Shown here piece by piece: positions 7,474 to 16,009 of a stretch of DNA of 48,241 nucleotides (positions within the stretch are counted from its first letter, which is position 1; each line of letters opens with the position of its first letter). The position numbers and the translations under genes were made by a program. Location: positions 1-48,241 of the forward strand of contig SKJX01000046.1 in the NCBI GenBank assembly GCA_007121785.1, in the 5' to 3' direction. This DNA is from Nitriliruptoraceae bacterium. Lineage in GTDB: Bacteria > Actinomycetota > Nitriliruptoria > Nitriliruptorales > Nitriliruptoraceae. The notes under the pieces were generated by a model that did not search any database, was not told where the DNA came from, and saw only the letters and a program-made list of their open reading frames with translations.

Positions 7474-9777
7474 ATGAGCGAGCAGCAGCGGCACGTCGGA
7501 CGGTCGACGCCACGGATCGAGGACGAGCATCTGGTCACCGGCCGCGGCCGGTGGGTGGAGAACCTGCCCGTCGACGGTGCGCTGCACCTCGCGGTCGTGC
7601 GGTCCCCGATCGCGCATGCCCGCCTCGAACGCGTCGACGTGGCGCCCGCCCGGGACGTGCCCGGGGTCGTGGCCGCGTACGCGGCCCGGGACCTCGCCGA
7701 TGTGTGGCACGCGCCGCTGCCCGCTGGCACCGTGGGCGACGGCCCCATCCCCGACCACTGGCCCCTCGCGACCGACCGCGTGCGGCACGTCGGTGACCCG
7801 GTGGCGGTCGTCGTCGCGACCTCCGCCGCTGCGGCCGTGGACGCAGCGGAGCACGTCGACGTCGACTACGAGCCCCTCCCGGCCCTCCCCGACATCGACG
7901 CGGCCCTGGGTGCCGACACCCTGATCCATGAGGGCATCGAGGACAACGTCGCCTTCCGTTTCGAGGGCGAGCCGCACGGGGACATCGACGCGGCGTTCGC
8001 GGACGCCGACGTGACCATCGAGCGGTGCTACGTCCAGCCACGGCTCATCGCGACCTCGCTGGAACCCCGGTCGGTGCTGGCGGCTCCCGAACCCGCCGGA
8101 GGCCTCGCCCTCTATACCTCGACGCAGGTACCACACCGGATACGCGGGTACGTCGCTACGTGCCTCGGGCTCGACGAGCGCGAGGTTCGGGTCGCGGCCT
8201 TCGACGTCGGCGGAGGCTTCGGCGCGAAGATGAACCCGTACCCGGAGGATCTGCTGTGCGGGGCGCTCGCGCTGAAGCTGTCACGTCCGGTGCGCTGGAC
8301 GGCGAGTCGAAGCGAGGAGATGCAGACCACCAACCACGGGCGTGGTCAGGTGCAGCGCATCTCCGTGGCTGCCCGGTCGGACGGCACCCTGCTCGGCCTC
8401 CAAGCGGACATCACCGCGGACTGCGGTGGCTACCTGATGTTGATGACCGCGGGGACGCCCATGGCGGCACGGCGGATGCTGCCCGGCTGTTACCGGTGGC
8501 CGGCGTTCCGGTTCTCCGCGACCGGGGTGTTCACCAACGCCACGCCCACCGACGCCTACCGGGGTGCGGGGCGGCCCGAGGCCACCTTCGCGGTCGAACG
8601 GGCGATCGACGACCTCGCTGCCGAACTGGGTCTGGATCCCGCCGAGGTACGTCGACGCAACATGCCGGCACCGGAGGAGTTCCCCTTCACCAACGTCGCC
8701 GGGCTGACCTACGACTCGGGCGACTACGCCACGGCGCTCGACCGGGCGCTCGCCACGATCGCCTACGACGAGGTCCGAGCGGAGCAGGCTGCGCGCCGGC
8801 GAACGGACGATCGCACCCTGATCGGGATCGGGCTCTGCAGCTACGTCGAGATCTGCGGGTTCGGGCCGGGCACCCCCGAGAGCGGTGCGGTGCGAATCCG
8901 CGCCGACGGTCGTGTGGAGGTCTCGACCGGGCTCGGTCCCAGCGGTCAAGGCACGGCGACGAGCCTGGCGCAGGTGACCGCCGACGCGTTGGGCATCGAA
9001 CCGGCGGAGGTCATCGTGCTCCACGGCGACACCGCGGTGGTGCCGACGGGCACGGGCACCTTCGGGTCGCGGGCGATGTCGGTCGGCGGGCCGGCGGTGC
9101 ACCTGACCGCGGTCGAGGTCGCCGAGAAGGCCCGTCGGATCGCGGGGCACCTGCTGGAGGCTGCGCCCGAGGACGTCGAGCTTCGTGACGGTCGTCTCGC
9201 GATCCGAGGTGCGCCGGACACCTCGATCGGTTGGGCGCAGGTCGCGACGGCGGCCGCGAAGGGCAAGCTGCCGGCGGGGATGCCGCCGGGCTTGGACGCG
9301 TCGATGCTGTACCAGCCCGAGGGTCTGACGTTCCCGTTCGGCACGCACGTCTGCGTCGTCGAGGTCGAGACCGACACCGGTCGGGTGACCATCCGCCGCT
9401 ACGTCGCGGTGGATGACGTCGGCACCGTCCTCAACCCGGCGCTGCTGGACGGGCAACGGCACGGTGGGATCGCCCAGGGCATCGCGCAGGCGCTCTACGA
9501 GGCGGCCGCCTACGACGACAGAGGCAACCTCCAGACGGCGTCGCTGATCGACTACCTCGTCCCCACCGCACCCGACCTGCCCGACTACGAACTCGACCGC
9601 ACCGTGACGCCGAGCCCCCACAACCCGCTGGGTGTCAAGGGCGCGGGCGAGGCCGGCGCGATCGGGGCGCCGCCGGCGGTCGTCAACGCCGTGGTCGATG
9701 CCCTGCGCCACCTCGGCGTCGACGACGTGGAGATGCCGTGCACGCCGGAGCGTGTCTGGCGCGCCGTGCACGGGTAG
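7474..9777 (+). CDS. Molybdenum hydroxylase large subunit (xanthine dehydrogenase/CoxL family)
   Basis: A 767-residue molybdopterin cytosine dinucleotide-binding subunit of the xanthine/aldehyde/CO dehydrogenase family, which hydroxylates carbon next to N or oxidises aldehydes using water. It starts with the small a/b hammerhead domain ([22 protein letters not shown]), then [14 protein letters not shown], then the active-site loop [10 protein letters not shown] (about residue 360), and ends with [12 protein letters not shown], which holds the catalytic Glu (Glu726). The loop lacks the AYXCSFR Cys typical of form I CO dehydrogenase, so CO oxidation is unlikely. ATG 7474 has GGAGG 6 bases upstream. 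No [2Fe-2S] or FAD subunit gene is adjacent, unusual for the family; partners must be encoded elsewhere, or the enzyme uses another acceptor. Confidence 0.92.
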   Translation: MSEQQRHVGRSTPRIEDEHLVTGRGRWVENLPVDGALHLAVVRSPIAHARLERVDVAPARDVPGVVAAYAARDLADVWHAPLPAGTVGDGPIPDHWPLATDRVRHVGDPVAVVVATSAAAAVDAAEHVDVDYEPLPALPDIDAALGADTLIHEGIEDNVAFRFEGEPHGDIDAAFADADVTIERCYVQPRLIATSLEPRSVLAAPEPAGGLALYTSTQVPHRIRGYVATCLGLDEREVRVAAFDVGGGFGAKMNPYPEDLLCGALALKLSRPVRWTASRSEEMQTTNHGRGQVQRISVAARSDGTLLGLQADITADCGGYLMLMTAGTPMAARRMLPGCYRWPAFRFSATGVFTNATPTDAYRGAGRPEATFAVERAIDDLAAELGLDPAEVRRRNMPAPEEFPFTNVAGLTYDSGDYATALDRALATIAYDEVRAEQAARRRTDDRTLIGIGLCSYVEICGFGPGTPESGAVRIRADGRVEVSTGLGPSGQGTATSLAQVTADALGIEPAEVIVLHGDTAVVPTGTGTFGSRAMSVGGPAVHLTAVEVAEKARRIAGHLLEAAPEDVELRDGRLAIRGAPDTSIGWAQVATAAAKGKLPAGMPPGLDASMLYQPEGLTFPFGTHVCVVEVETDTGRVTIRRYVAVDDVGTVLNPALLDGQRHGGIAQGIAQALYEAAAYDDRGNLQTASLIDYLVPTAPDLPDYELDRTVTPSPHNPLGVKGAGEAGAIGAPPAVVNAVVDALRHLGVDDVEMPCTPERVWRAVHG

Positions 9778-9798
9778 CCGCCCTGTGGCCTCGATCCC

Positions 9799-9827
9799 TT
9801 GACGGCCGCGCGCTCCCACGTTACAAA
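9799..9827 (+). promoter_or_regulatory. Sigma-70-type promoter for the arsR operon
   Basis: TTGACG (9799-9804) and TACAAA (9822-9827) are separated by 17 bases, the ideal spacing. The -10 hexamer overlaps the left arm of the operator that follows, so repressor binding would block RNA polymerase. Confidence 0.65.
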
Positions 9828-9853
9828 CCTTCCGGTTAGATAACCGGAAGGTT
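9826..9853. promoter_or_regulatory. ArsR operator: perfect inverted repeat made of two AACC-N4-GGTT dyads
   Basis: The left arm AACCTTCCGGTT (9826-9837) and right arm AACCGGAAGGTT (9842-9853) are exact reverse complements, separated by AGAT. Each arm is itself an AACC-N4-GGTT dyad, so two repressor dimers may bind side by side. The site ends 6 bases before the GTG start of the ArsR gene, which is the expected position for autorepression. Confidence 0.75.
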
Positions 9854-9859
9854 CCATAC

Positions 9860-10210
9860 GTGGTCTCCACCGAGCAACTCGACGCGACCTTCGCGGCGCT
9901 CGCTGATCCGACCCGGCGGGCGATCCTGCGTCGCCTGGCCGCCGGTGAGGCGACGGTCACCGAGCTGGCGGGGCCCTTCGAGATCAGCCAACCTGCGGTG
10001 AGCAAGCACCTGCGGGTGCTGGAGCACGCTGGGCTGATCTCGCGACGGCAGGAGGCGCAACGTCGGCCCGCGCGGCTCGAGCCGCAGGCGCTGGCCGCGT
10101 CGATCGCCTGGTTGGAGGAGTTCCGGCGCTACTGGGAGGAGAGCTACCAGCGCCTCGACGACGTGCTCGACGACCTGCAGGCGGCCGACGATGACCGGTC
10201 GACGTCGTGA
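9860..10210 (+). CDS. ArsR-family transcriptional repressor
   Basis: A 116-residue winged-helix regulator. It reads [24 protein letters not shown] and then the recognition helix [19 protein letters not shown], with the wing in [15 protein letters not shown]. It lacks the ELxCVxDLC metal-binding motif of metal-sensing ArsR proteins. It resembles the SdpR-like group that is regularly encoded beside SRPBCC proteins and that responds to signals still poorly known. The GTG start at 9860 lies right after the operator at 9826-9853, and no leader is available for a good ribosome binding site, so the transcript may be nearly leaderless. Its stop overlaps the next gene by 4 bases. Confidence 0.92.
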   Translation: MVSTEQLDATFAALADPTRRAILRRLAAGEATVTELAGPFEISQPAVSKHLRVLEHAGLISRRQEAQRRPARLEPQALAASIAWLEEFRRYWEESYQRLDDVLDDLQAADDDRSTS

Positions 10211-10692
10211 GCCGGCGGTCCTTGACCGTGACCACCCTCGGGGAACGCGAGCTGGTGTTGACCCGCACCTTCGACGCACCCCGGCGGCTGGTGTTCGATG
10301 CGTTGACCGTGCCCGAACTGCTCGTGCGGTGGTACGGCGCGCAGGGGTGGCGGTTGATCGACTGCGAGGTCGATCTCCGGGTGGGTGGCCGGTGGCGCTA
10401 CGTCTCTCGCGGCCCCGATGGTGAGGAGATGACCCAGTACGGGGTGTACCGGGAGGTGGACGCGCCGCAGCGGCTGGTCTACAGCGAGCGGTTCGTCGAC
10501 CAGTCGTTCACCGGTTCCTCGCGGATCACCACGGTCCTCGAGGAACGGACCGGCCGGACGACCCTGCGCATCACGGTGCGCTTGCCGTCAGCGCAGGCGC
10601 GCGAGCTGGTGCTCAGCCGTCCGATGGAACGTGGGCTCGGGGAGGGATTCGACCGCCTCGATGCGGTGTTGGCGGACCGACGTCGGCAGTAG
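10207..10692 (+). CDS. SRPBCC (AHSA1/START-like) domain protein
   Basis: A 161-residue protein of the activator-of-Hsp90-ATPase-1-like SRPBCC fold, which forms a deep hydrophobic ligand cavity. Typical elements are LTRTFDAPRRLVFDALTVPELLVRWYG near the N-terminus, GGRWRYVSRGPDGEE in the middle, and a long C-terminal helix (MERGLGEGFDRLDAVLAD). Its GTG start overlaps the stop of the ArsR gene (10207-10210), so it is translationally coupled to its regulator. ArsR-SRPBCC pairs are widespread in actinobacteria, usually repressed through an AACC/GGTT dyad like the one seen here. The ligand is unknown. Confidence 0.9.
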   Translation: MSRRSLTVTTLGERELVLTRTFDAPRRLVFDALTVPELLVRWYGAQGWRLIDCEVDLRVGGRWRYVSRGPDGEEMTQYGVYREVDAPQRLVYSERFVDQSFTGSSRITTVLEERTGRTTLRITVRLPSAQARELVLSRPMERGLGEGFDRLDAVLADRRRQ

Positions 10693-10712
10693 GACATGAC
10701 GAGGAGCACAGG

Positions 10713-11141
10713 ATGATGAACTGGACGTTGGAGGTGATCGTGGTCCCCGTCTCGGACGTGGAGCGCGCCAAGGGGTTCTACGCGGACCAGCTGGGGTTCG
10801 TGGTCGACCACGACACGCGGATCGGCGACGGCGCACGGTTGGTGCAGCTCACGCCGCCCGGCTCGGGCTGCTCGATCGTGATCGGTGAGGGGGTGGTGCC
10901 GCCGATGCCGCCGGGATCGATCGACGGTCTGCAGCTGGTCGTCCCCGACATCCACGCCGCCCACGCGCAGCTGCGCGACGCCGGCGTCGAGGTGTCCGAG
11001 GTCCAGGTGATGGGCGAGGATCCCGACCCGGACCCGGACGGCGACCCGCTGGACAACGTCGGGTTCGTGTTCTTCCGCGACCCCGACGGCAACGGCTGGG
11101 CCGTCCAGCAGATCTCCGCACGTGCCCGGGACGTGGCATGA
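10713..11141 (+). CDS. VOC (glyoxalase/bleomycin-resistance fold) family protein
   Basis: A 142-residue single-polypeptide VOC protein with two beta-alpha-beta-beta-beta modules: VIVVPVSDVERAKGFYADQLGF, then LQLVVPDIHAAHAQLRDAGVE, and FFRDPDGNGWAVQQI at the end. The final module resembles that of VOC proteins regularly encoded with ArsR and SRPBCC genes. A GAGGAG site lies about 9 bases before ATG 10713. Third gene of the ArsR operon (20-base gap), and its stop overlaps the start of an AlkD-like remnant by 4 bases. An Asp-rich insertion (DPDPDPDGDP) lies near residue 110. The substrate is not predictable. Confidence 0.88.
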   Translation: MMNWTLEVIVVPVSDVERAKGFYADQLGFVVDHDTRIGDGARLVQLTPPGSGCSIVIGEGVVPPMPPGSIDGLQLVVPDIHAAHAQLRDAGVEVSEVQVMGEDPDPDPDGDPLDNVGFVFFRDPDGNGWAVQQISARARDVA

Positions 11142-11262
11142 CCGAGCTTGACCGCGGCCGCGTTCACCGAGCGACTCCTGGCCGCGCGTCGGAGGAGGAG
11201 CGGGTCGAGCGGCTCCTCGACAGCCCGATCCACGAGGTCCGGGCCGGGGCGCTGAGCATCCC
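11138..11262 (+). pseudogene. Remnant of an AlkD-like DNA alkylation repair gene
   Basis: The ATG at 11138 overlaps the VOC stop, as an operon member would. Bases from 11147 read LTAAAFTERLLAA in the +2 frame relative to this ATG. The ATG frame then reads SEEERVERLLDSPIHEVRAGALSI up to about 11262. Both pieces resemble the N-terminal part of HEAT-repeat DNA alkylation repair proteins of the AlkD type as I remember them, with the segment between them deleted. At 11262 the similarity stops at the 3' end of the hydrolase remnant on the other strand. The open frame continues to 11626 but only as antisense of that remnant. Judged from remembered family motifs, so moderate confidence. Confidence 0.5.
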
Positions 11263-11263
11263 T

Positions 11264-12375
11264 TCACCGCGAGGCCCGTTGTCCCGAACTCGGCCGGAGG
11301 ACCGGGGTCGAAGGCCCCGGGTCCAGGGTCCGTGGCCGGCTCGTGGATGCCGATGCCGAGGTAGCCATTGGCGTGCGACCGAGGGTGTCATCGAGCCAGT
11401 CGCAGACGATGGCTGCGGTGTGCACCACGTTGCCGACACCGCAGTGACCGTCTGCGCCGTCCACGGGGGTCAGTGCGACGAGGGTGCTGGGGCCGGCGAT
11501 CGTCTCCTGGAACCGCTCGATGCGGCGCCGGATGGCTGGCCCCTCGCCAGCTGTCGGGGCACCGGTGGTCCACATCAGGTGACCGTCGACCATCACCTCG
11601 ACCGCCCAGTTGAGCCGGCGGGGTAGGGCCAGGGCCCGATCCAAGGCGCGTGGTGACAGCCCGGTCAGCAACCGGTGAGCTGGTGCCTGTGTGGATCGCG
11701 GGAGCCCGTCAACGGCGGCTTCGACCAGCATCCCGAACAGGTCGGGCATCGGGGCACTGGCCACGACCGCAGCCACCCGTTGGTCCCGGGCGGCGGCACG
11801 CAGCACGTGGTAGCCGCCCAAGCTGAGCCCGTAGAGAGCGATCCGTGCAGGGTCGACCCACGGCTGTTCGAGTGCATGGTCGACGACCGCACCGAGGAAG
11901 ATCTCGCTGTCCGGGCGGAACACGTAGCAAGGCATCGAGATCCCGTCCGGACCAGGGATCTCGACCGGCGCCGCCGGGGTCGTCGTGAGCTCGATCGCGC
12001 GATCGAAGGCCGCCACGCTCTCGTGGTACAGCGCCTGATGCGCCGCGACCTGATGGCGGTCGAAGAAGTACTCGGCCACACGGAGGTAGTTGTAGGCGCG
12101 TAGGAACCGGTCTCGCGCCGAGGTCGTCGAGCCTGTCTCGAGGTCCCTCTCGGCACGAGCAGCCAGGTGGCGTCATTGGGCCGCCCAAGCTCCGACGACC
12201 GCCTGGCGGTTCGACCCGGCCCGTCTCGCCTCACCGACGGTGTGCAGGACCTCGCCGACGGCGGCGCCTCCATAGGGGGATAGCCAAGGGCACGGAGGTA
12301 CTGGAAGTCCACCACCTTGTTGCGGGCAAGGCCCGCTCGGTTGGTGCTCAGGAACCCGTTGGATCGTCCCATCAT
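11264..12375 (-). pseudogene. Alpha/beta hydrolase pseudogene with frameshifts and internal deletions
   Basis: Reading from ATG 12375 (GGAAGGG just upstream), the first frame gives GRSNGFLSTNRAGLARNKVVDFQYLRALGYPP. It then shifts within a run of five C (near 12280), after which the next frame gives YGGAAVGEVLHTVGEARRAG and ends in a TGA. A third frame resumes near 12140 with RFLRAYNYLRVAEYFFDRHQ and runs to the stop at 11264. In that frame CYVFRPDSEIFLGAVVDHAL skips the roughly 60 residues (oxyanion and strand-turn region) expected between the first beta strand and the helix before the nucleophile. The nucleophile elbow GLSLGG remains, as does HCGVGNVV near the C-terminus. The gene once encoded a hydrolase of the FrsA/dienelactone type and cannot now make it. 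Confidence 0.75.
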
Positions 12376-12576
12376 GCACCCTTCCGTTCGTTGAGGATCC
12401 ATCGCGGTGATGCCGTCTGCCACGGTGAAAACGCCAAGATCCAGGCGCTCAACCACCCCTACAAGCTCGGATCGCTACCGCAGGTGTCGCCACGAACTGT
12501 CCAACTCAGGCTACGGAGCGTTCGTCGTCAGACGGCAGGACCGCTAGCTCCACCCCACCAACACCGACGGCCGAAC

Positions 12577-14250
12577 TCAGGCCTCTTTGAGGTCTCGGTA
12601 CCGGAAGGCGGCGCCCCCGGCCAGCGCGGCAAGCGTCCCGATCGCCAGCATGATCAGGGCGGCGATGACGTCCAGGTCGGAGGCTGGCACGGCGGCGAGG
12701 TGGCGGAACGGACTCACGTCGAGCAGGCCGTCGGGCAGCTCGAGCAGCGGCCCCACGAAGTCGAGCAGGTAGGTGGCGATCACCAGCCCGAAGGTCAGCG
12801 GTGCGGTGAGCCGTGGTGCCAGCCCGAACACGAGGATGCCCAGGCCGAGGAACAACAGCGCAGCAGGCATCAGGTTGACCCCGGCCAACAGCGCGTCGCT
12901 GAAGGCGAGCGTTGCGCCGCCCAGCGCCGTGGCGGCCCACACCACCACCCCGACCACCACGCCGAGTACGACCACACCGATGGCCGCGGCCAGGGTGCGG
13001 GTCACGAGCCAGCGCACACGGCCGACCGGGCGGGCGAGGAGGTGCTCGATGCGCCAGCTGGCCTCCTCCTCGCGGATCGCCGCCGCCTGCACGGCAGAGA
13101 ACAGCGCCACACCGACGACGAAGAAGAACCCGAGGACGATCGCCACGTAGCCCTCGTGCGTGTCGAGCGCGACGTAGCCCATCTGTTCGTAGATCGCCGC
13201 CGCCTCGGCGTCCATGTCGACGAAGACGGCAACGAAGTCGTCGGTGAGCGCCGAGAACACGAACGCGGCCGCTGCCAGCACGCCAGCCCAACCGGCCATG
13301 GACGCGCCGGTGGTTCGTGCCGTGAGGCCGAGCTGGCCACCGACCGGCCGGGCTCGTGCCGCAGCGGGCTCGGTGCCGCCGACGATCCCGGCGTGCAGAT
13401 CCCGGCGTCCGACCACGAACGCCGCGGCGAACAGGAGCACGACCAGGACGGCGAAGCCCGTGAACACCGCGGTGCGGGCCTCGTCGATCTCGTGGAGGAA
13501 GCCGATCCAGCCGAAGGGCGTGGCCCACCACACCCAGTCGGGCGTGGTCGTGGCCGCAGCCAGCACCCGCACCGCCAACAACACGCCCAGCACCGTGCCG
13601 ACCAGCTGGGTCGCCCGCCGCCGGGTTGCGGCCACCTGACTCACCAGCGTCCCGACCGCAGCGATCGTGGTTGCCAGCAGCCCCATCGCGCTGCCCAGCG
13701 CCCACGCGGTCGCCGCATCCATCCCAGCGGCGCTGTGGGTCGCGCCGACGGCGACGGCGAAGAGCGCGAACCACGTGAGCATGGCCGCCACCGCAGCGCC
13801 CAGCAGCCCATGGGGGGAGAGCACGCCGGCACGCAGCGGCTCGGTGTGGCCGGCCTCCTCCGCGCCGCGTAGCAGTTTGGTCGCCGCGAGCATGCCCCAC
13901 ACCGCGACGACGATGGCGAAGACCCCCGTCCACCGCGACAGCACGAACCCTTCGAGCGAATCGGGACGCACGAACCGCCCCAACAGCGCCTCGAAGGCGG
14001 GCACGCCCTCGGTCGCGGCTGCGGCGGCCCGCGCAGCCTCGGTCGGCAAGCGATCCTCGAACGTGGCCACGACACCCGCACCGAGGCCGGCCAGCGCGAC
14101 GGTCCAGGCGATGGCGGTGTTGCGCAGCAGGCGCAGGTGGTGACGGTAGGCCCGCCACCACGCCCCGGCCGGCGACCGCGTCGTGACAACGACCGAAGGG
14201 GTGTCAGCAGCGCCGCTGGTCGGACGCCGTGGCGAGAGCTGGGTAGCCAT
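12577..14250 (-). CDS. ABC-2 type exporter permease (polyketide-antibiotic exporter-like)
   Basis: A 557-residue membrane protein with about twelve hydrophobic segments in two repeats, as in the large single-chain permeases annotated as exporters of polyketide antibiotics. It begins with AWWRAYRHHLRLLRNTAIAW, an amphipathic entry segment before helix 1. The linker EEAGHTEPLRAGVLSP in the first half and EEEASWRIEHLLARPVGRVRWLVTRTL in the second are the cytoplasmic coupling loops. ATG 14250 has GAGGAG 8 bases upstream; a GTG at 14265 is less likely. It follows the ATPase gene after 26 bases in the same operon. Substrate unknown: drugs, lipids or small natural products are all possible. Confidence 0.88.
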   Translation of the reverse strand: MATQLSPRRPTSGAADTPSVVVTTRSPAGAWWRAYRHHLRLLRNTAIAWTVALAGLGAGVVATFEDRLPTEAARAAAAATEGVPAFEALLGRFVRPDSLEGFVLSRWTGVFAIVVAVWGMLAATKLLRGAEEAGHTEPLRAGVLSPHGLLGAAVAAMLTWFALFAVAVGATHSAAGMDAATAWALGSAMGLLATTIAAVGTLVSQVAATRRRATQLVGTVLGVLLAVRVLAAATTTPDWVWWATPFGWIGFLHEIDEARTAVFTGFAVLVVLLFAAAFVVGRRDLHAGIVGGTEPAAARARPVGGQLGLTARTTGASMAGWAGVLAAAAFVFSALTDDFVAVFVDMDAEAAAIYEQMGYVALDTHEGYVAIVLGFFFVVGVALFSAVQAAAIREEEASWRIEHLLARPVGRVRWLVTRTLAAAIGVVVLGVVVGVVVWAATALGGATLAFSDALLAGVNLMPAALLFLGLGILVFGLAPRLTAPLTFGLVIATYLLDFVGPLLELPDGLLDVSPFRHLAAVPASDLDVIAALIMLAIGTLAALAGGAAFRYRDLKEA

Positions 14251-14276
14251 GTCGGCTCTCCTCACTCAAGCCGCGC

Positions 14277-15194
14277 TCAGGCGGCGGTGTCCGCAGCGTG
14301 GGAGGTCTCGTCGTAGTAGGCGTGGAACAGCTCCTCGAGCGTGGGTTCGCGCATCTGGATCGAGACCACCTCGGCGCGGGCGAGGGCCTTGAGCAGCGGG
14401 TCGGTCGATCCCGTCACGTGCAGACGGATCCGCCCATCACGCACCTGCACGTCCTCGACACCGGGGACCCCGTCGAGGTCGGGAGGCGCACCGAGGTAGG
14501 TGGCCTCGACGGTGTTGACGTGCAGGTGGCGCAGCTCAGCGAGCGTGCCGTGCTCGACCAGTAGCCCCTGGCGCAGCACCGCCACCCGGTCGCAGACCGC
14601 CTCCACCTCGGACAGGATGTGCGACGACAGGAAGATGGTCTGCCCAGCCGCCTTGGCCTCGCGCAGGCAGTCCTGGAAGGTCGCGGTCATCAACGGATCC
14701 AGCCCGCTCGAGGGCTCGTCCATCACCAGCAGCGGCGCGCGGGTCATCAGCGCGGCGATCACCGCGATCTTCTGCCGGTTGCCCTTGGAGTAGCTCCGAC
14801 CCCGCTTCGAAGGATCGAAGTTGAACCGCTCGATCAGTTCGTCGCGGAACGCGGGGTCGTAACCACCGGAGACCGTGCCCAACAGATCGAGGATCTGCCC
14901 CCCGGTCAGCTGAGGCCAGACGTGGAACTCACCGGGGATGTAGGCCAACTTGCGATGAGCATCCACCGGGTGCTGCCAGGCGTCGATCCCGAAGATCTCC
15001 GCCCGGCCGGCGGTGGGCTTGAGCAGGCCCAGCAGGGTACGGATGGCCGTGGTCTTGCCCGCCCCGTTGGGCCCCAACAGCCCCACGATCTCGCCCCCGC
15101 CGACATCAAGGGTCAGCCGCTCGAGCCCGACCACCTCCCCGTAGTGCTTGGTGGTCTCCACGAACCGGATCGCAGCAACCTCAGAACCCGCCAT
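14277..15194 (-). CDS. ABC transporter ATP-binding protein (drug-exporter type)
   Basis: A 305-residue ATPase that powers the adjacent permease. It has Walker A GPNGAGKT, Q-loop region YIPGEFHVWPQLTGG, signature SYSKGNRQK (a degenerate form of LSGGQ usual in this subfamily), Walker B LLVMDEPSSGLDP and switch His in FLSSHILSEVE. A C-terminal 80-residue domain (from about 225) with VRDGRIRLHV and EPTLEELFHAYY is typical of exporters of the DrrA/CcmA type. ATG 15194 has a GGGGGTG-like site just upstream; the frame is open back to 15221 without better evidence. No dedicated regulator is adjacent. Confidence 0.92.
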   Translation of the reverse strand: MAGSEVAAIRFVETTKHYGEVVGLERLTLDVGGGEIVGLLGPNGAGKTTAIRTLLGLLKPTAGRAEIFGIDAWQHPVDAHRKLAYIPGEFHVWPQLTGGQILDLLGTVSGGYDPAFRDELIERFNFDPSKRGRSYSKGNRQKIAVIAALMTRAPLLVMDEPSSGLDPLMTATFQDCLREAKAAGQTIFLSSHILSEVEAVCDRVAVLRQGLLVEHGTLAELRHLHVNTVEATYLGAPPDLDGVPGVEDVQVRDGRIRLHVTGSTDPLLKALARAEVVSIQMREPTLEELFHAYYDETSHAADTAA

Positions 15195-15607
15195 CGCCAC
15201 ACCCCCGTCCGACGAGCGCAACTAGGCTCACCAACGTCACGACACCCGGCCAGAGGAGAAGGTCCCCACCACCCCGGCCGATGGTCACGCCCCCACAGGC
15301 CTACCTGGTCGCTGGCTGCGACCATGCTGCGCCGGGTGGCATCGCGCCGCGTGGAGCGCCGTACGGGAAGACGACCCCGGATAGCGAGACGGGCGACGCT
15401 CCCCCGCACTCCACTGCGTGGTTCCTCGCCAAACCTCAAGATCCCCTTGAACGACCGGCCCGCAAGGGGAGTGTCCACGCGTCGGCGTCGTAGATGCCAT
15501 CCGCGCATCCCTTCAGCAAGCCACGCGCTACGCGGTCCTGACTGGTCATCCAGGACCGTGGCAGGTGGGGATCGCGGCTTCACACCGCGAGGACTGACCA
15601 GAAACGA
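15195..15607. other. Intergenic stretch of about 410 bases without recognisable gene
   Basis: No frame here shows a ribosome binding site, third-position bias or a recognisable motif, and base composition is less skewed than in neighbouring genes. A 7-bp inverted repeat (GGTCCTG at 15534-15540 and CAGGACC at 15551-15557) with a 10-base loop is the only structure noted. It may be a weak terminator or decayed sequence. Confidence 0.5.
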
Positions 15608-15808
15608 TCAGCTGTTCAGCGTCTGACGCTGAGGACAGGTGGCCACGAACACGGCCACTGCGCCGATGCGCTCGGCGGCCAGGTCGAGGAAGTCGCCCGT
15701 GCCGGGGCCGACGTCGAGGACCAGCGTGTCGTCGATGGCCAGGAAGCGGCGCGTGTAGACCTCGTGCTCAGCAAGGCTGGCTACCGACTTCCTCTGCTTG
15801 CGCACCAT
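15608..15808 (-). CDS. Short ORF resembling the start of a methyltransferase, probably truncated
   Basis: A 66-residue frame with a strong ribosome binding site (GGAGGG 5 bases before ATG 15808). It begins MVRKQRKSVASLAEHEVYTRRFLA and then has IDDTLVLDVGPGTGDFLDLAAERIG, which matches the first strand and glycine-rich SAM loop of a class I methyltransferase. The chain ends about 20 residues after this motif, far short of a complete domain of 180 or more residues. I therefore read it as the 5' end of a broken methyltransferase gene, although a small expressed peptide cannot be excluded. No continuation was found in other frames upstream of 15607. Confidence 0.4.
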   Translation of the reverse strand: MVRKQRKSVASLAEHEVYTRRFLAIDDTLVLDVGPGTGDFLDLAAERIGAVAVFVATCPQRQTLNS

Positions 15809-16009
15809 GCGGTCCCTCCTGACCGGCATCCATGAGGGAGCAGACCGAGGTCGGCGATCCCCAAGGGCCCCGGTTGGCGCAGCGGAAGCGGTCGCAGGAT
15901 CCGCCCGCCAAGATCGAGGAACCCGTCCTCGGCTGTCCCGGACGCCCGGTAGCCCCGGACGAGTCGCAATCATGCGCGGATGATCGTGCCCCGCGCCAAC
16001 GGACGCTCA

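Noticed and set aside
7474-9777. Aerobic CO dehydrogenase large subunit
   Set aside because: The AYXCSFR loop with the copper-binding Cys is absent; the loop reads AYRGAGRPE, and no coxM or coxS is adjacent.
11264-12079. Functional 271-residue hydrolase starting at MAEYFFDRHQ
   Set aside because: The frame begins inside a domain, lacks the oxyanion and central strand region, and matching N-terminal pieces are found in other frames upstream.
15885-15955. A stretch (GGTTGGCGCAGCGGAAGCG and following bases) that looks like a tRNA D arm
   Set aside because: No acceptor stem pairs around it, no anticodon stem is formed and no GTTCGA-type T loop follows at the right distance.
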